DNA from: Verrucomicrobiota bacterium
GTDB lineage: Bacteria; Verrucomicrobiota; Verrucomicrobiia; Verrucomicrobiales; Akkermansiaceae
NCBI GenBank assembly: GCA_026397725.1
Contig: JAPLUI010000392.1
Coordinates: 26,530 to 90,529 of the forward strand
DNA: 64,000 nucleotides
Reading direction: 5' to 3'
The position numbers were made by a program, and so were the translations under genes. The notes beneath the pieces are model-generated. The model was not told the DNA's origin and searched no databases. It was given only the letters and a program-made list of their open reading frames with translations. This document shows, in pieces, positions 16,907 to 27,861 of the stretch; the first letter of the stretch is position 1, and the number at the start of each line of letters is the position of its first letter.

Positions 16907-19834
16907 ATGGCGTTGGCGGGCTGCCCGCGTGCCGGCGAGGTGCCGGTTTACCTGAACCGCTTCTGGCAAACCAGCGAAGGCATGCCGAGCAACGCGGTCT
17001 CCGACGTCGCCAAAGACCGCGACGGTTTCCTGTGGATCGCCACCGGCGCGGGCGTCGCGAGATTCGACGGGTTGCGGTTCGACGTGTTCTACGCCAAGGA
17101 CGGACTCCCCGACACCCGGATTTTCTGCCTCTATGTGGACCGCAAAAACCGCGTCTGGGTTGGCACCCGGCGCGGCGTCGCCTACCGGGAAAACGGCGTT
17201 TGGATTGTGCCCCCGGGATTTTCCAACGAGGCGGTTTACGCGCTGGGCGAAGGTGACGACGGCTCCATCTGGATCGGCTCCTACCAGGGATGCTGGCGCT
17301 GGACCGCTGATAGATCCGAGCGCATCGAGCTTGGCGGCACCATCGCCGACGTCCGTTCGTTTCTCAGCGCCGGTCCCGCAGGAATGTGGGTTCTAACATC
17401 CAGCCGCTTGTTGGTCTGGAAGGCGGACCACCCGCACGCGGTGGAAGAGTGCCCAGGGCCGTGGATCGGCAAGGACCTCCATGACCTCGCACGCGACCAT
17501 GACGGGCGGATGATTCTTTGCGGCACCGGCATCTTGCTGCGTCAGCGGGAAAATGGTTGGGAAGATTTGGACCAATCGATTTCAGGCGGTGACCGGGATG
17601 CGAATCTCGCCTGTGCCGTCGCCCCGGACGACACGCTGTGGGTGGCCACCCGGAATCGAGGGCTGGTGTTCATCCGTGGTGAGGAAACCGGCATCATTGA
17701 TGCAACCAAAAACCTCTCGCTCAATGACGTGCGCAGCGTGATGATCGATGACGATGGCATGATCATGGCCGGCACCAATGGCGGCGGCATCAATATCCTG
17801 CGCCGCCGATTCTTCGACACCTACTCGACCGATGAGGGACTCGGCAGCACCATTACCTCCGCGTTGGTCATCAACCGGGACGGGGCGTTGCTGGCCGGAA
17901 CCGATGGCAGCGGCATCTTCATCAAGCGGGATGGCAGGTTCATGCCTCACTTCCGGAATACGGGCCTGCCCGCAAACGGCCTGATCTGGTCGCTGTGCGC
18001 TCGATCCGATAACAGCGTTTGGATCGGCACCTACGGCGATGGCATGTTCCGCGTCCACAACAATCTGGCCGAACGGATCGTGTTGCCCGCGAATATATCC
18101 AATCATTCGATTTCCGCCCTCAATGAAACCCGTGACGGGGGAATCCTCATCGGCACCCACAGCGCGGGTGTTAGAAAATGGAAGGACGGGCAAGTCGATC
18201 CTTCCTTCGTCCCGCTCACCCCCGGCGATCAATGCGTGGTCTATGACATGCTCGAAGACCGCCAGGACCGGATCTGGATCGCCACTGGCAACTCCGGCCT
18301 CTGGATGTTGGAAAACGGCGTGTGGCAGGAAATGACCCGCACGCTCGGCATGCCCGGGCTGCTGGCCACGGTCCTCCACGAATCTCCTAACGGCGACTTG
18401 TGGATCGGCTCGCTCGGCCAAGGCCTGGCACGCTGCCGCGACAACCACTTGGCCACCTGGAGCCTGCGCGATGGCATTGTCAGCGACACCATTTGCCAGA
18501 TCCTCGAAGACGACACCGGCCATCTCTGGCTGGGGTCCGACCGCGGCCTGCAACGTGTGTCCGCCGCCACGCTCGAGGCCTATCACCCCGGCGGCAACCG
18601 CCTGCCGGTGGAGAGCATGCGGTTCAGCCGTGAGGACGGGCTGCCCACCCCGCAATTCAGTGCCGAACACGGCAATCTCGCCGTCCGAGCCAAGGATGGA
18701 TCGCTGTGGTTTTCGCTAGCCTCGGGAGTGATCCGGGTGGATCCGCGGAGGTTCTCGAAATCCACCGCCCTGCCCTTCACGCGCATCGAGAGCGCCGTGG
18801 CTGACCAAGGCCAAATCTGGACCTTCGATGGCCCGCAAGCACGCGACCCCATCGTTCTGCATCCAGGTGCCGGCACCCTGCAAATCCGCTTCACCTCACC
18901 CAATTTCATCGCCCCGGAACGCGGCCGGTTCCAATACCGCATGACCGGCGTGGAAAACGAATGGCAGGAAGTGGCGGGCGCGCGGGTCGCCAGTTATGCC
19001 TCGCTGCCGCCAGGCACCTATCAGTTCGAGGTGATGGGCGCCACCGTCGACGGCACGTGGAACCCCCAACCCACACGGGTCAACGTGGTGGTTGAGCCCT
19101 ATCTCTGGCAAACCCGAGGTTTCCGGGTGCTGCTGTCGTTGGCGGCTCTAACCACCGTGGGCTTGTTGATCTGGACCTGGTCGTTGCGCCGCATCCGCCG
19201 CCGGATGACCCTCATCATGCAGGAACACCGGATCGAAAAAGAACGCACCCGCATCGCCCGCGACCTCCATGATGACCTCGGGGCGAGCCTGACGGAAATC
19301 AATTTCCTCGGCACGCTCACCGCCAACGCCGTGACCGACCGCGCCGTGCGCTCGCGCATCGAGGGCATGGTGGAGCGTGCCCAACGCATGACCAAATCGC
19401 TCGACGAAATCGTTTGGACCGTCAATCCGGCCAACGACACGCTGTCGTCCACGGCCAATTACCTGTGCTCCCGGGCCCAGGAAAGCCTGGTCACCGCCGG
19501 CATCCGTTGCCGCTTGGAAGTCGCGGATGATTTGCCGCTTACCCCGCTGGATTCGGAACTCCGCCACCATCTGTTGATGGCGGTCAATGAGGCGGTCCAC
19601 AATGTGCTGAAACATTCCGGGGCCACCGTATGCACCATGACGATCCGGATTGAGCGCGGCGGGTTGTTCCTTTCCATCGCCGACGACGGCACCGGCTTCG
19701 TCCCCGTGAGCAAGCCCGACACCCGCAACGGCCTGCTCAACCTGCAGCGCCGCATGGAGGCGTCCGGCGGCTCGGTGGATATCGCCAGCACCCCGCAAGG
19801 CACCACCGTCACCCTCCGCATCCCCCTGCCATGA
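16907..19834 (+). CDS. Beta-propeller sensor histidine kinase (Reg_prop/Y_Y_Y/HisKA_3)
   Basis: This is a 975-residue one-pass sensor. Residues 1 to about 600 hold repeated two-component propeller blades (DGFLWIATGAGVARFDG, DSVWIGTYGDG-like units). A Y_Y_Y domain follows at about 665-735 (YASLPPGTYQFEVMGATVDG), then a membrane helix at about 742-762. The dimerisation/phosphoacceptor helix reads RIARDLHDDLGASLTEINFL with His788, and the HATPase N-box NEAVHNVLKH starts at Asn894. This fits NarL/UhpB-class kinases. In-frame codons upstream of ATG 16907 (GLAAILLG) look like the missing part of a signal peptide, but no standard start was found there. The cognate regulator starts 79 bp downstream. 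Confidence 0.9.
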   Translation: MALAGCPRAGEVPVYLNRFWQTSEGMPSNAVSDVAKDRDGFLWIATGAGVARFDGLRFDVFYAKDGLPDTRIFCLYVDRKNRVWVGTRRGVAYRENGVWIVPPGFSNEAVYALGEGDDGSIWIGSYQGCWRWTADRSERIELGGTIADVRSFLSAGPAGMWVLTSSRLLVWKADHPHAVEECPGPWIGKDLHDLARDHDGRMILCGTGILLRQRENGWEDLDQSISGGDRDANLACAVAPDDTLWVATRNRGLVFIRGEETGIIDATKNLSLNDVRSVMIDDDGMIMAGTNGGGINILRRRFFDTYSTDEGLGSTITSALVINRDGALLAGTDGSGIFIKRDGRFMPHFRNTGLPANGLIWSLCARSDNSVWIGTYGDGMFRVHNNLAERIVLPANISNHSISALNETRDGGILIGTHSAGVRKWKDGQVDPSFVPLTPGDQCVVYDMLEDRQDRIWIATGNSGLWMLENGVWQEMTRTLGMPGLLATVLHESPNGDLWIGSLGQGLARCRDNHLATWSLRDGIVSDTICQILEDDTGHLWLGSDRGLQRVSAATLEAYHPGGNRLPVESMRFSREDGLPTPQFSAEHGNLAVRAKDGSLWFSLASGVIRVDPRRFSKSTALPFTRIESAVADQGQIWTFDGPQARDPIVLHPGAGTLQIRFTSPNFIAPERGRFQYRMTGVENEWQEVAGARVASYASLPPGTYQFEVMGATVDGTWNPQPTRVNVVVEPYLWQTRGFRVLLSLAALTTVGLLIWTWSLRRIRRRMTLIMQEHRIEKERTRIARDLHDDLGASLTEINFLGTLTANAVTDRAVRSRIEGMVERAQRMTKSLDEIVWTVNPANDTLSSTANYLCSRAQESLVTAGIRCRLEVADDLPLTPLDSELRHHLLMAVNEAVHNVLKHSGATVCTMTIRIERGGLFLSIADDGTGFVPVSKPDTRNGLLNLQRRMEASGGSVDIASTPQGTTVTLRIPLP

Positions 19835-19854
19835 AAACCCAACCCGCCGATGAT

Positions 19855-19872
19855 TCTACCCATACGGGGGGG
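19855..19872 (+). promoter_or_regulatory. Shared 18-nt motif, site B
   Basis: TCTACCCATACGGGGGGG lies between the kinase stop and the response regulator start, 41 nt before the ATG. It differs from site A only in the 3-nt centre. Confidence 0.5.
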
Positions 19873-19913
19873 TAGCTATTTTCCTGAATCGTGTCACTCT
19901 CACTCCAGCCAGC

Positions 19914-20555
19914 ATGCAATCAACCGTAGTCATCGTCGAGGATAACAACGTGGTCCGCGGGTGCTTGGAGGAATTGGTGAACTCCATCCCCAAATGCACC
20001 TGCCTCGCCACGTTCTCCTGCGCCGAGGATGCCATCCGGGTGGTGCCCAAGCTCGCCCCCGATCTGGTCATGATGGATATCCAACTGCCCAACCTCTCGG
20101 GCATCGAATGCGCGGCCAAACTCAAGGAATGCCTGCCCGCACTCGCGATCCTGATGCTCACGGTCTATGAGGACGAGGAGAAAATCTTCGAGGCCTTCAA
20201 GGCGGGCGCCAGTGGCTACATCCTCAAACGCAGCAGTCCCCACGAGGTGGTCCGGGCCATCGAGGACATGCTCGCCGGAGGCATCCCGATGACCAGCACC
20301 ATCGCCCGCAAGGTCGTCCAGTCATTCCGCCAGACCGCCGCCAGGAAGGACGGGGGCCCGGCGTTGTCCCGCAGGGAAAACGAGGTCCTGCAAAGCCTCT
20401 CCAAGGGTTCGTCTAACAAGGAAATCGCCGAGGCCCTGGGCGTCACTGTCGAAACCGTGCGCTGGCACCTCAAACAGATCTATGAAAAACTGCACGTCAG
20501 CGGGCGCACCCAGGCCGCCCTCAAGTTCATGAGCATGCAGGACCCCAAGCACTGA
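19914..20555 (+). CDS. NarL/LuxR-family response regulator
   Basis: This 213-residue protein has a receiver domain with acidic residues near Glu9/Asp10, the phospho-acceptor Asp55 in LVMMDIQLPN, Thr in ILMLTVYED and Lys in SGYILKRSS. The C-terminal LuxR-type helix-turn-helix (about residues 150-205) reads LSRRENEVLQSLSKGSSNKE, then VTVETVRWHLKQIYEKL. It is adjacent to, and presumably phosphorylated by, the propeller kinase upstream. Its own upstream gap carries motif site B, which suggests autoregulation. Confidence 0.9.
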   Translation: MQSTVVIVEDNNVVRGCLEELVNSIPKCTCLATFSCAEDAIRVVPKLAPDLVMMDIQLPNLSGIECAAKLKECLPALAILMLTVYEDEEKIFEAFKAGASGYILKRSSPHEVVRAIEDMLAGGIPMTSTIARKVVQSFRQTAARKDGGPALSRRENEVLQSLSKGSSNKEIAEALGVTVETVRWHLKQIYEKLHVSGRTQAALKFMSMQDPKH

Positions 20556-20570
20556 TTGCTTTCCGCCACA

Positions 20571-21908
20571 ATGACCCCTGCCATCCTCCGCTCCCTGCTG
20601 CTCGCCCTCGTGACGCTCGCCGCGTGCTCCGCCAGGACCTATCACATCGACGCCGCCGCCGCCAACGATCTGCTGGACGGCCTGACCCCGGCCACCGCCT
20701 GGAAATCGTTGGATAAGTTCAACGCCACGGTCTTCAAGCCGGACGACCGCATCCTGTTCAAGTCCGGACAACATTGGGCCGGCCAACTGCGGCCGTTGGG
20801 ATCCGGTTCCTCTTCAGCCAACCCATTCCTGCCTATCAGAATCGGCCGTTATGGCGTGGGTGACCTCCCGCAGATCGATGGCGCAGGCCGCTCCACCGCG
20901 ACCCTCCTGATCCGCGATGTCGAGTATTGGGAGGTCTGCGATCTCGCCATCACCAACCTGGGCGCGACCACCGCGCCGGATCGCACCGGAGTCCGCATCC
21001 AGGCGGATTCACTCACGGTGATGCGCGGCATCACCCTGCGCGGCCTCCATGTCCACGACGTCAACGGCGACCTCCGCAAAAGCCATGAAGGCCACGGCAT
21101 CCTCTTCGAAGCCAGCCCCCAAACCGATTCCTCCTTCGACGGCATCCTGATCGAAAACTGCAAGCTGGAGCGCACCGACCGCAACGGCATCTGCCAGCGC
21201 GCTCCCGGCAAATCCCGCAGCAAGAACGTGATCATCCGTTCCAACATCCTCAGCGACATCGGCGGCGACGGCATCAAATTGTGGGGAACCAACGGCGGCC
21301 TCATCGAACGCAACATCGTCCGCAACAGCCGCGCCCGTTGCACCGACAATGCCGCGGGCATCTGGCCCTTCGCCTGCGACGACACGATCATCCAATACAA
21401 CGAAGTCATCGGCACCAAAGGCACCAAGGACGGCCAGGCCTTCGATTCCGACTATCTCTGCAAACGCACGATCATCCAGTACAATTACAGTTATCAGAAC
21501 GAGGGCGGTTTCATGCTGGTCTGTTCTCCCGGAAATTCATATAACATCGACACCCTCGTCCGCCACAATGTCAGCGTGCACGACGGCATCAACAGCGCCA
21601 GGGTAATCCAGATCGGCGGCAATCCGACCAACACCCGATTCATCGATAACACAATCGTGCTCGGACCCAACCAGAACCTGCCGCTTGTCTCATTCAACGA
21701 ATGGGAGGGCGGCAATGCCAAGGACACCAGCTTCATTCACAACAACCTCATCGTCTCGGACGGCGGCAAGGCCACCTACGCCTTCGGGAAAAGCACCGGC
21801 ACCCGCTTTTCCAATAACATGTTCGTCGGTCGTCACGACGGTCTGCCCGAAGGCGTCCGCACCGCTTTCCAAGCGGACCGCCCCGAACGCCTCGCTGCGG
21901 GCGAGTGA
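20571..21908 (+). CDS. Exported right-handed beta-helix protein
   Basis: This protein has 445 residues. ATG 20571 is preferred over the in-frame TTG at 20556 because it starts directly with a signal peptide (TPAILRSLLLALVTLAAC) ending in a plausible lipobox (LAAC). Repeated coils typical of pectate-lyase-like parallel beta-helices follow (DGILIENCKLERTDRNGI, NVIIRSNILSDIGGDGIKLW, DTIIQYNEVIGTKGT). Such proteins bind or cleave polysaccharides; no catalytic residues can be assigned. It begins 15 nt after the response regulator and is probably cotranscribed with it. Confidence 0.8.
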   Translation: MTPAILRSLLLALVTLAACSARTYHIDAAAANDLLDGLTPATAWKSLDKFNATVFKPDDRILFKSGQHWAGQLRPLGSGSSSANPFLPIRIGRYGVGDLPQIDGAGRSTATLLIRDVEYWEVCDLAITNLGATTAPDRTGVRIQADSLTVMRGITLRGLHVHDVNGDLRKSHEGHGILFEASPQTDSSFDGILIENCKLERTDRNGICQRAPGKSRSKNVIIRSNILSDIGGDGIKLWGTNGGLIERNIVRNSRARCTDNAAGIWPFACDDTIIQYNEVIGTKGTKDGQAFDSDYLCKRTIIQYNYSYQNEGGFMLVCSPGNSYNIDTLVRHNVSVHDGINSARVIQIGGNPTNTRFIDNTIVLGPNQNLPLVSFNEWEGGNAKDTSFIHNNLIVSDGGKATYAFGKSTGTRFSNNMFVGRHDGLPEGVRTAFQADRPERLAAGE

Positions 21909-22099
21909 GGATGGTGGGTATCTACCGCGAGTCTCCCGACTCGCCTTTAGGATTGCGGCGAGCCATCGCCGCTTTGACAGGCTACGGCAACCCGCTACCA
22001 TGAGTGCCACGACTTCCCTTGGTGTTGTTCCATCCTCTGCGGTGCGAAATCCTCTCCAACGGTCACCTCGCAAACAACCCATCCGCAGGTTCCGATGGC

Positions 22100-22117
22100 C
22101 CCACCCGATCGGGTGGA
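22100..22117 (-). promoter_or_regulatory. Shared 18-nt motif, site C
   Basis: CCCACCCGATCGGGTGGA on the plus strand is a nearly perfect palindrome about 61 nt before the moxR start. It is the most divergent of the four sites. From here to the ATG the sequence is duplicated at 28654-28726. Confidence 0.45.
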
Positions 22118-22178
22118 AATCAGGGCGGTTTGCAACATCGCTCCCATCCCGACCGTTTCATAGTACATTCCCGCACAC

Positions 22179-23220
<1,042 letters not shown>

Positions 23221-23231
<11 letters not shown>

Positions 23232-24117
23232 ACTGTTGGATCCGGATGCCGTTTCCCGCGGCGATGCGCTCGGGATCATGGCCCGTAAAATCGTCGAGGG
23301 CTATCGCGTGGGCGACCATCGCTCGCCCTATCACGGGTTTGCCATCGAGTTCGCCCACCACCGCGAATACTCGCCCGGCGATGATATCCGCCACCTCGAC
23401 TGGAAGGTTTTCGGCCGCTCCGAAAAATACTATATCCGCCAGTATGAACAGGATACCAATTTCGTAACCCACCTGGTCGTGGATGGCAGCGCCTCCATGA
23501 ATTATGGTTCGGGAAAACTGACGAAACTCCACTATGCGAAGATCCTGGCGGCCTGTTTCGCCCATGTGATATTGCTCCAGCGGGATGCGGTGGCCCTCGC
23601 GCTGGTGGGCGAAGAGATCCAGGAATACCTGCCACGGACCGACAATCTCCAGCGCATCCAACACCTCATGGAGCGCCTGTCTGTCTTCCAGGGCAAAGGC
23701 GGAACTCGTCTCGGCACCGCCCTCCAACAGGTCTCCCGCGAAGCCCGCAGACGCGGCATCATCATCATCATCAGCGACCTCTTCGACGATGAACATGGCC
23801 TGGCCAGCGGCCTTGAGCGGTTCGCCTTCAGCGGCAATGAGGTGATCGTGTTCCATACACTCGACTCCCACGAGTTGACGTTCCCCTTCGACGGCACCTG
23901 GGAATTCCGCAATCTGGAAGGCCCCGACCGCGTGAAAATCTCGCCGGATGATTTCCGCAAATCCTACCTCCGGAACTTCGAGGCATTCCAGTCTCGGGTC
24001 CGCCGGATGTGCGAGAAATTCCAGGCCCACTATGTGCTGGCCGACACCAGCAAGAGCCTGGCCGAAACCTTCAGTGGATATCTGGCGTTCCGCCAACGGG
24101 CAAACCATCAACCATGA
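23221..24117 (+). CDS. DUF58 (vWA-like) protein
   Basis: This 298-residue protein has the DUF58 signature EFAHHREYSPGDDIRHLDW and a MIDAS-type DGSASM loop (VVDGSASMNYGSGK), followed by IIIISDLFDDEHGL. It is the partner of MoxR. Its last codons form an ATGA junction (24114-24117) that once overlapped the next gene's start, but that gene is not here. The same tail and junction reappear at 28927-29004, in front of the vWA gene. The operon is therefore broken directly after this gene. Confidence 0.9.
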
Positions 24118-24208
24118 GGCGGAGCATGGAAGAGATTGTGGATCGCGGCTTGTGGATTGTGGATGAAGAGGAGCCTTGCGCGGTCCCTCATCTCCGATCC
24201 TCGATCCT

Positions 24209-24278
<70 letters not shown>

Positions 24279-24288
24279 TTGGCTGGCT

Positions 24289-24354
24289 GCTAGGAATTTG
24301 CTTTTTGGGTGAGGGCCGTTGAAAACGGCCGGTGGCCGGGCCGGAGGGCGGGAA
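24289..24354 (+). repeat. 66-bp direct repeat, left copy
   Basis: It matches 27972-28037 in the same orientation with two mismatches. It contains the hairpin GGCCGTTGAAAACGGCC. The two copies bound a 3.7-kb unit carrying the HzsA-like gene. Confidence 0.85.
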
Positions 24355-24504
24355 AATGGGGGTTGGCTACGGCGCGGTGGCGTATGACGATAAGTGTGAA
24401 TGTCGGTGTGAGCCGCAGTGACCTGATGCTCGGCGTTCATCCGCGTCCATCTGCGGTTCAATAAAGCTCTTGGAAAATCCGGGTCGGAGCCCAGTTTCAT
24501 CGGT

Positions 24505-27500
24505 TCACCGCTCAATCCCATCCTGCTGCGCCCCCCGCAGGTTGTCGTGCCAGAAATTTCCGCGCAGCGGCGCACCCCGGCCTTCGATGCCCAGTACATT
24601 CGCCGGGTCCACGTCGAGTTCCGGCCAGACCAGTTCGCCGTTCAGTTGCGCCTCCTCGCGATGGTAGGCACCCAGGCGCAGCGAGTTTGAATCGAGCCAC
24701 AGGACCATCGCTCGGCGGTCGGACTCGCTCACGGCCTCGCGGTGGCTCCGATCAAGGAGTGCTTTGCCGATCCGCGAGTTGCGTGCGCCGAAGCGCCCCG
24801 GAATCGTCCGCGAGCCGCCGTGGACGCCGCTGTAATCAGTAATCATGTTCTGCCACATCGCGCCCGAGAACCAAAAGGTATATCCTTCCTTCAGCGCCGC
24901 ATAACTCAGGTCCTGCGGGCCCTTGTGCTTTTCAACGTGACACGGCAGACAGCGGTTTTCCATGATTGGCTTGATCTGGCGGTAATAACTGATCGGCTCG
25001 ACGGCTGCCAGTTCGGGTTGCAGCGGCGAAGGCGCGCGTTGCAAGGCCAGCGGAGGCCCTTGCGACCCATTCATGGCGGGGGCCTTCTGAGTGGGTTCGT
25101 GGCAACCCTGGCATCTCAGTTGCTCGCCGGGGTGGACGAATGCCACCGAGCGCATGGACTGGACGGCCGTATGGTTCTCGTCGAGCACCTGGAAGATGAG
25201 TTCCTTGGCCACGGGAGCTTCGAAGTAGGCGCTGCCATCATCCTCCACCGGCACAATCCCGAGCGGGATGCGCGGCGTGTTCTCGCGTTCGTAACCGATC
25301 ATTGGAACGCCCATCGCGTGATTCTCCTTGAGGATATTCTGCGTCACGCGCAGCCATTTGATTTTGGTTCCCGCGGGAAACGGCAGGTCGGAATCGTAAA
25401 CATTCATGACCGCAATGGTCGCCGGTTGCGGCGGATCGAGGTTGGCGCGATTCGCCTGCGGATCGTCAGTCGGCGGCACCGTCCGCGGACGGATCGGGAT
25501 CGGATCGATGAGCCGCAAGCGCTCATCCTGGGCGCAAGGCAGCAGCGCCAATTCACACAGGATCTCCCGGTTGCCGAAGCGATCCAGCAGACAAAGGTTT
25601 TCCCACACGTTGCAGAGATAAAAATCCTCGCTGAGCGGCCATGGCGTGCCGTATTTGTAGTGCCGTCGGCCGGGCGATTCGCTTTCCGGAAACGGCTCAT
25701 CCGGCGTGACGCGTTTGAGCTGCGACAGGTGGCCGTCATCGGGCACACGCAGGTCGAGCATGCAGAGCGAGCCGAAAACTTCGCCGTGGTGGGGTGCGGC
25801 GGTTAGGATGTGGAGCGCCGAGTTTGGCACAGCGCGGATGCCCATCTCGACCAGCGGCGCGCCGATGCGGCTGTCGATCTCGCGGCCGTCCTGGATTTTC
25901 CATGGCGTGTGATCGGGGAACGTATGATAGGGTAGCGGATAGTTGCCGTGCGGCGCGCGCGGATCGCTGCCATCCTGCCGGCAGAACCAGATCCGCGTGC
26001 CAAGGCAATTCTCGCGGTCGGTGTAATCCCAGCGGGTGAAGATGATCCGGCCGTCGATGCCGACCGTCGGGTTCCACTCGCTGGTTTCGAAGTAGCTGAG
26101 CGGGACGATGTTGGAGCCGTCAGCTTGCATCGAGAACATCGTGTAGTTGCGGACTTTCAGTTTCTCATCGAAGCAGCGGATGAACCCGCCGCGGCGTTCG
26201 GAGACAAAGGCGAGGCGGCCGTTGGGCAGCCAGCACGGATCGAAGTCATTGAAGCCGCCATCGGTCAACTGCCGCAACTCCGAGCCATCCGTGTTCGCCC
26301 GAAAAACGTGGAAGGTCGATTCCGTGTCGAAGCTCCACCGGTGTTCGCGGTTGCCGGTCCAGGCGAAGGCGATCGTGCGTCCATCGAAGGAGAGATCGGG
26401 GGTTGCAAACGCTCCATGATCCAGTCGCGTGCCCTGCAAACGGCCGCTTTGCACCACGGCGTTGTCAACCACGCTGACCACCTGCGGGTTTCCTTTGAAA
26501 TCCCTAACTCGATAGAGCCCGCCGCCCGGCAAGGCGTTGCAACCGAAGTACTGCGTCGCGAAGTGGCCGCCCTGCGAGTCGGCCGTGGCGGGGTTGGAAC
26601 GCACCGAACCGGCGAAGGTGCCGCGTGCCACGCAGAGGATTTCGTCGAAGTCCAAGAGCGGATTGGCAAACGCGATCTGCCGCCGCAGCGCACACGCCGC
26701 AAGGTAGCGGGCGCGGTAGGCCTCCGAATCGCGGGCGAGACTGGCTTGCGCGACATCTTGCCGCAATTGCTCCAAGTCAGCGACCAACGGGCGGAGTTTG
26801 GCGCCGGTACCCGGCGGCGCTACCAGATGGGCTGCCAAGGCCTGCGTCCGGCGCAGAACAGTCTCTAACGGACCTTCATGCGGCCAAACCAACGCGTGCT
26901 GGTCAAAAACCTGCTGTTCCAGTTCGGCGCGACCGGGGAGCCTTGCGGCACGGTGCTGCGGGTAGTCCAGATTGCCGTGCGCCGCGTAGTCGTGAAGCCA
27001 GCCGCGCAAGATGCCGTCGCGCAGGTCGGCCACCGCCACGCTGCTTAGACCGGCATGGCGGATAAAGGTTTGCAAAAGCTCACGAGCCGGCGCGGGATCA
27101 TCGTCCGGCGGCATGGGTTGGAAGGCCGTCGGCATCTGCGGAATGCCAGAAGCCGCCCGGGCCACCAGTTTGCCGGGTGCGCCGCCCGGCACGAGGTTGG
27201 CAATCTGCCCGGCAACCGCTTGGTCGAACGACCAGAGTCCGATGGTTGCGGCATCCGCCGCGAAGGGCTTGTCCGGCACTCCCGATATGGAGCGGAGCCC
27301 CCGCGAGAGTCGAGCCTCGTCGATCCGGCCGTTGCAGAAGAGCGTGCGTTCGACCAGCGCCCCGATGGCGAACTCCGTGGCAGTGGGATTTCCGGGCTCT
27401 GGCGAGAGCGCTTGGGTGGTCCGTTCGGTGCCGTCAATGAAAAGCCCCACGCGGTCCGTGGCGAGTTCCATTCCGACGTAATGCCAGCGCCCGTCGGCGA

Positions 27501-27861
27501 CATTGACCGTCGTGCGCGCATGGTCGGGAGTGCGGCCCGGCAGATAGGCACAGAGGAATCCGTCGCCGGGTGTGGTGAAGAGTTCCCAGTGATGGGGCGA
27601 CGATTTCGGATTGCAAGCGGCGAGGATCTGGAATCCGCTGCGCTCGTCCAGCTTGACCCAACACTCGCAGGTGAGCGGACCCTGCGCGAAGGCCGGCGTG
27701 GCGGCAATGCTGACCAGGGCTTGGTTTGCATCCAGCGCCAAACCAAAGACGCCTTCGCCAAAGTCTCCGGCCGACGCGCCAGCCGCCAGCAGGAACCCGC
27801 AGGCAGCCAACCGCTTCGTTCCAAGCCTTGCGGGCCAGCCCAGCGTTTCGGGATTTTTCAT
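24505..27861 (-). CDS. LamG plus HzsA-like propeller protein with two CxxCH motifs
   Basis: This 1118-residue exported protein has a signal peptide (LAACGFLLAAGASA) and an N-terminal LamG/concanavalin-like domain (about 45-215). A long propeller with hydrazine-synthase-alpha-like blades follows (TPDLSFDGRTIAFAWTGNRE, RLAFVSERRGGFIRCFDE, GRIIFTRWDYTDRENCLGTR). Two c-type heme-binding motifs, CQGCH (917-921) and CLPCH (971-975), lie near the C-terminus. Similar proteins occur widely in Planctomycetes and Verrucomicrobia, and most are not hydrazine synthases. It is probably a periplasmic redox or sugar-binding protein. It lies opposite to its neighbours inside the 66-bp repeats, consistent with insertion. 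Confidence 0.8.
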   Translation of the reverse strand: MKNPETLGWPARLGTKRLAACGFLLAAGASAGDFGEGVFGLALDANQALVSIAATPAFAQGPLTCECWVKLDERSGFQILAACNPKSSPHHWELFTTPGDGFLCAYLPGRTPDHARTTVNVADGRWHYVGMELATDRVGLFIDGTERTTQALSPEPGNPTATEFAIGALVERTLFCNGRIDEARLSRGLRSISGVPDKPFAADAATIGLWSFDQAVAGQIANLVPGGAPGKLVARAASGIPQMPTAFQPMPPDDDPAPARELLQTFIRHAGLSSVAVADLRDGILRGWLHDYAAHGNLDYPQHRAARLPGRAELEQQVFDQHALVWPHEGPLETVLRRTQALAAHLVAPPGTGAKLRPLVADLEQLRQDVAQASLARDSEAYRARYLAACALRRQIAFANPLLDFDEILCVARGTFAGSVRSNPATADSQGGHFATQYFGCNALPGGGLYRVRDFKGNPQVVSVVDNAVVQSGRLQGTRLDHGAFATPDLSFDGRTIAFAWTGNREHRWSFDTESTFHVFRANTDGSELRQLTDGGFNDFDPCWLPNGRLAFVSERRGGFIRCFDEKLKVRNYTMFSMQADGSNIVPLSYFETSEWNPTVGIDGRIIFTRWDYTDRENCLGTRIWFCRQDGSDPRAPHGNYPLPYHTFPDHTPWKIQDGREIDSRIGAPLVEMGIRAVPNSALHILTAAPHHGEVFGSLCMLDLRVPDDGHLSQLKRVTPDEPFPESESPGRRHYKYGTPWPLSEDFYLCNVWENLCLLDRFGNREILCELALLPCAQDERLRLIDPIPIRPRTVPPTDDPQANRANLDPPQPATIAVMNVYDSDLPFPAGTKIKWLRVTQNILKENHAMGVPMIGYERENTPRIPLGIVPVEDDGSAYFEAPVAKELIFQVLDENHTAVQSMRSVAFVHPGEQLRCQGCHEPTQKAPAMNGSQGPPLALQRAPSPLQPELAAVEPISYYRQIKPIMENRCLPCHVEKHKGPQDLSYAALKEGYTFWFSGAMWQNMITDYSGVHGGSRTIPGRFGARNSRIGKALLDRSHREAVSESDRRAMVLWLDSNSLRLGAYHREEAQLNGELVWPELDVDPANVLGIEGRGAPLRGNFWHDNLRGAQQDGIER

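Noticed and set aside
17582..18670. A 362-codon minus frame
   Set aside because: Lies wholly inside the sensor kinase propeller; a mirror of the real coding frame.
25948..26868. Plus-strand frames across 24742-27957
   Set aside because: Shadows of the HzsA-like gene; no signal, start context or family motif.
24505..27861. Calling the HzsA-like protein a true hydrazine synthase
   Set aside because: No other anammox genes are present, and the fold is widespread in non-anammox bacteria.
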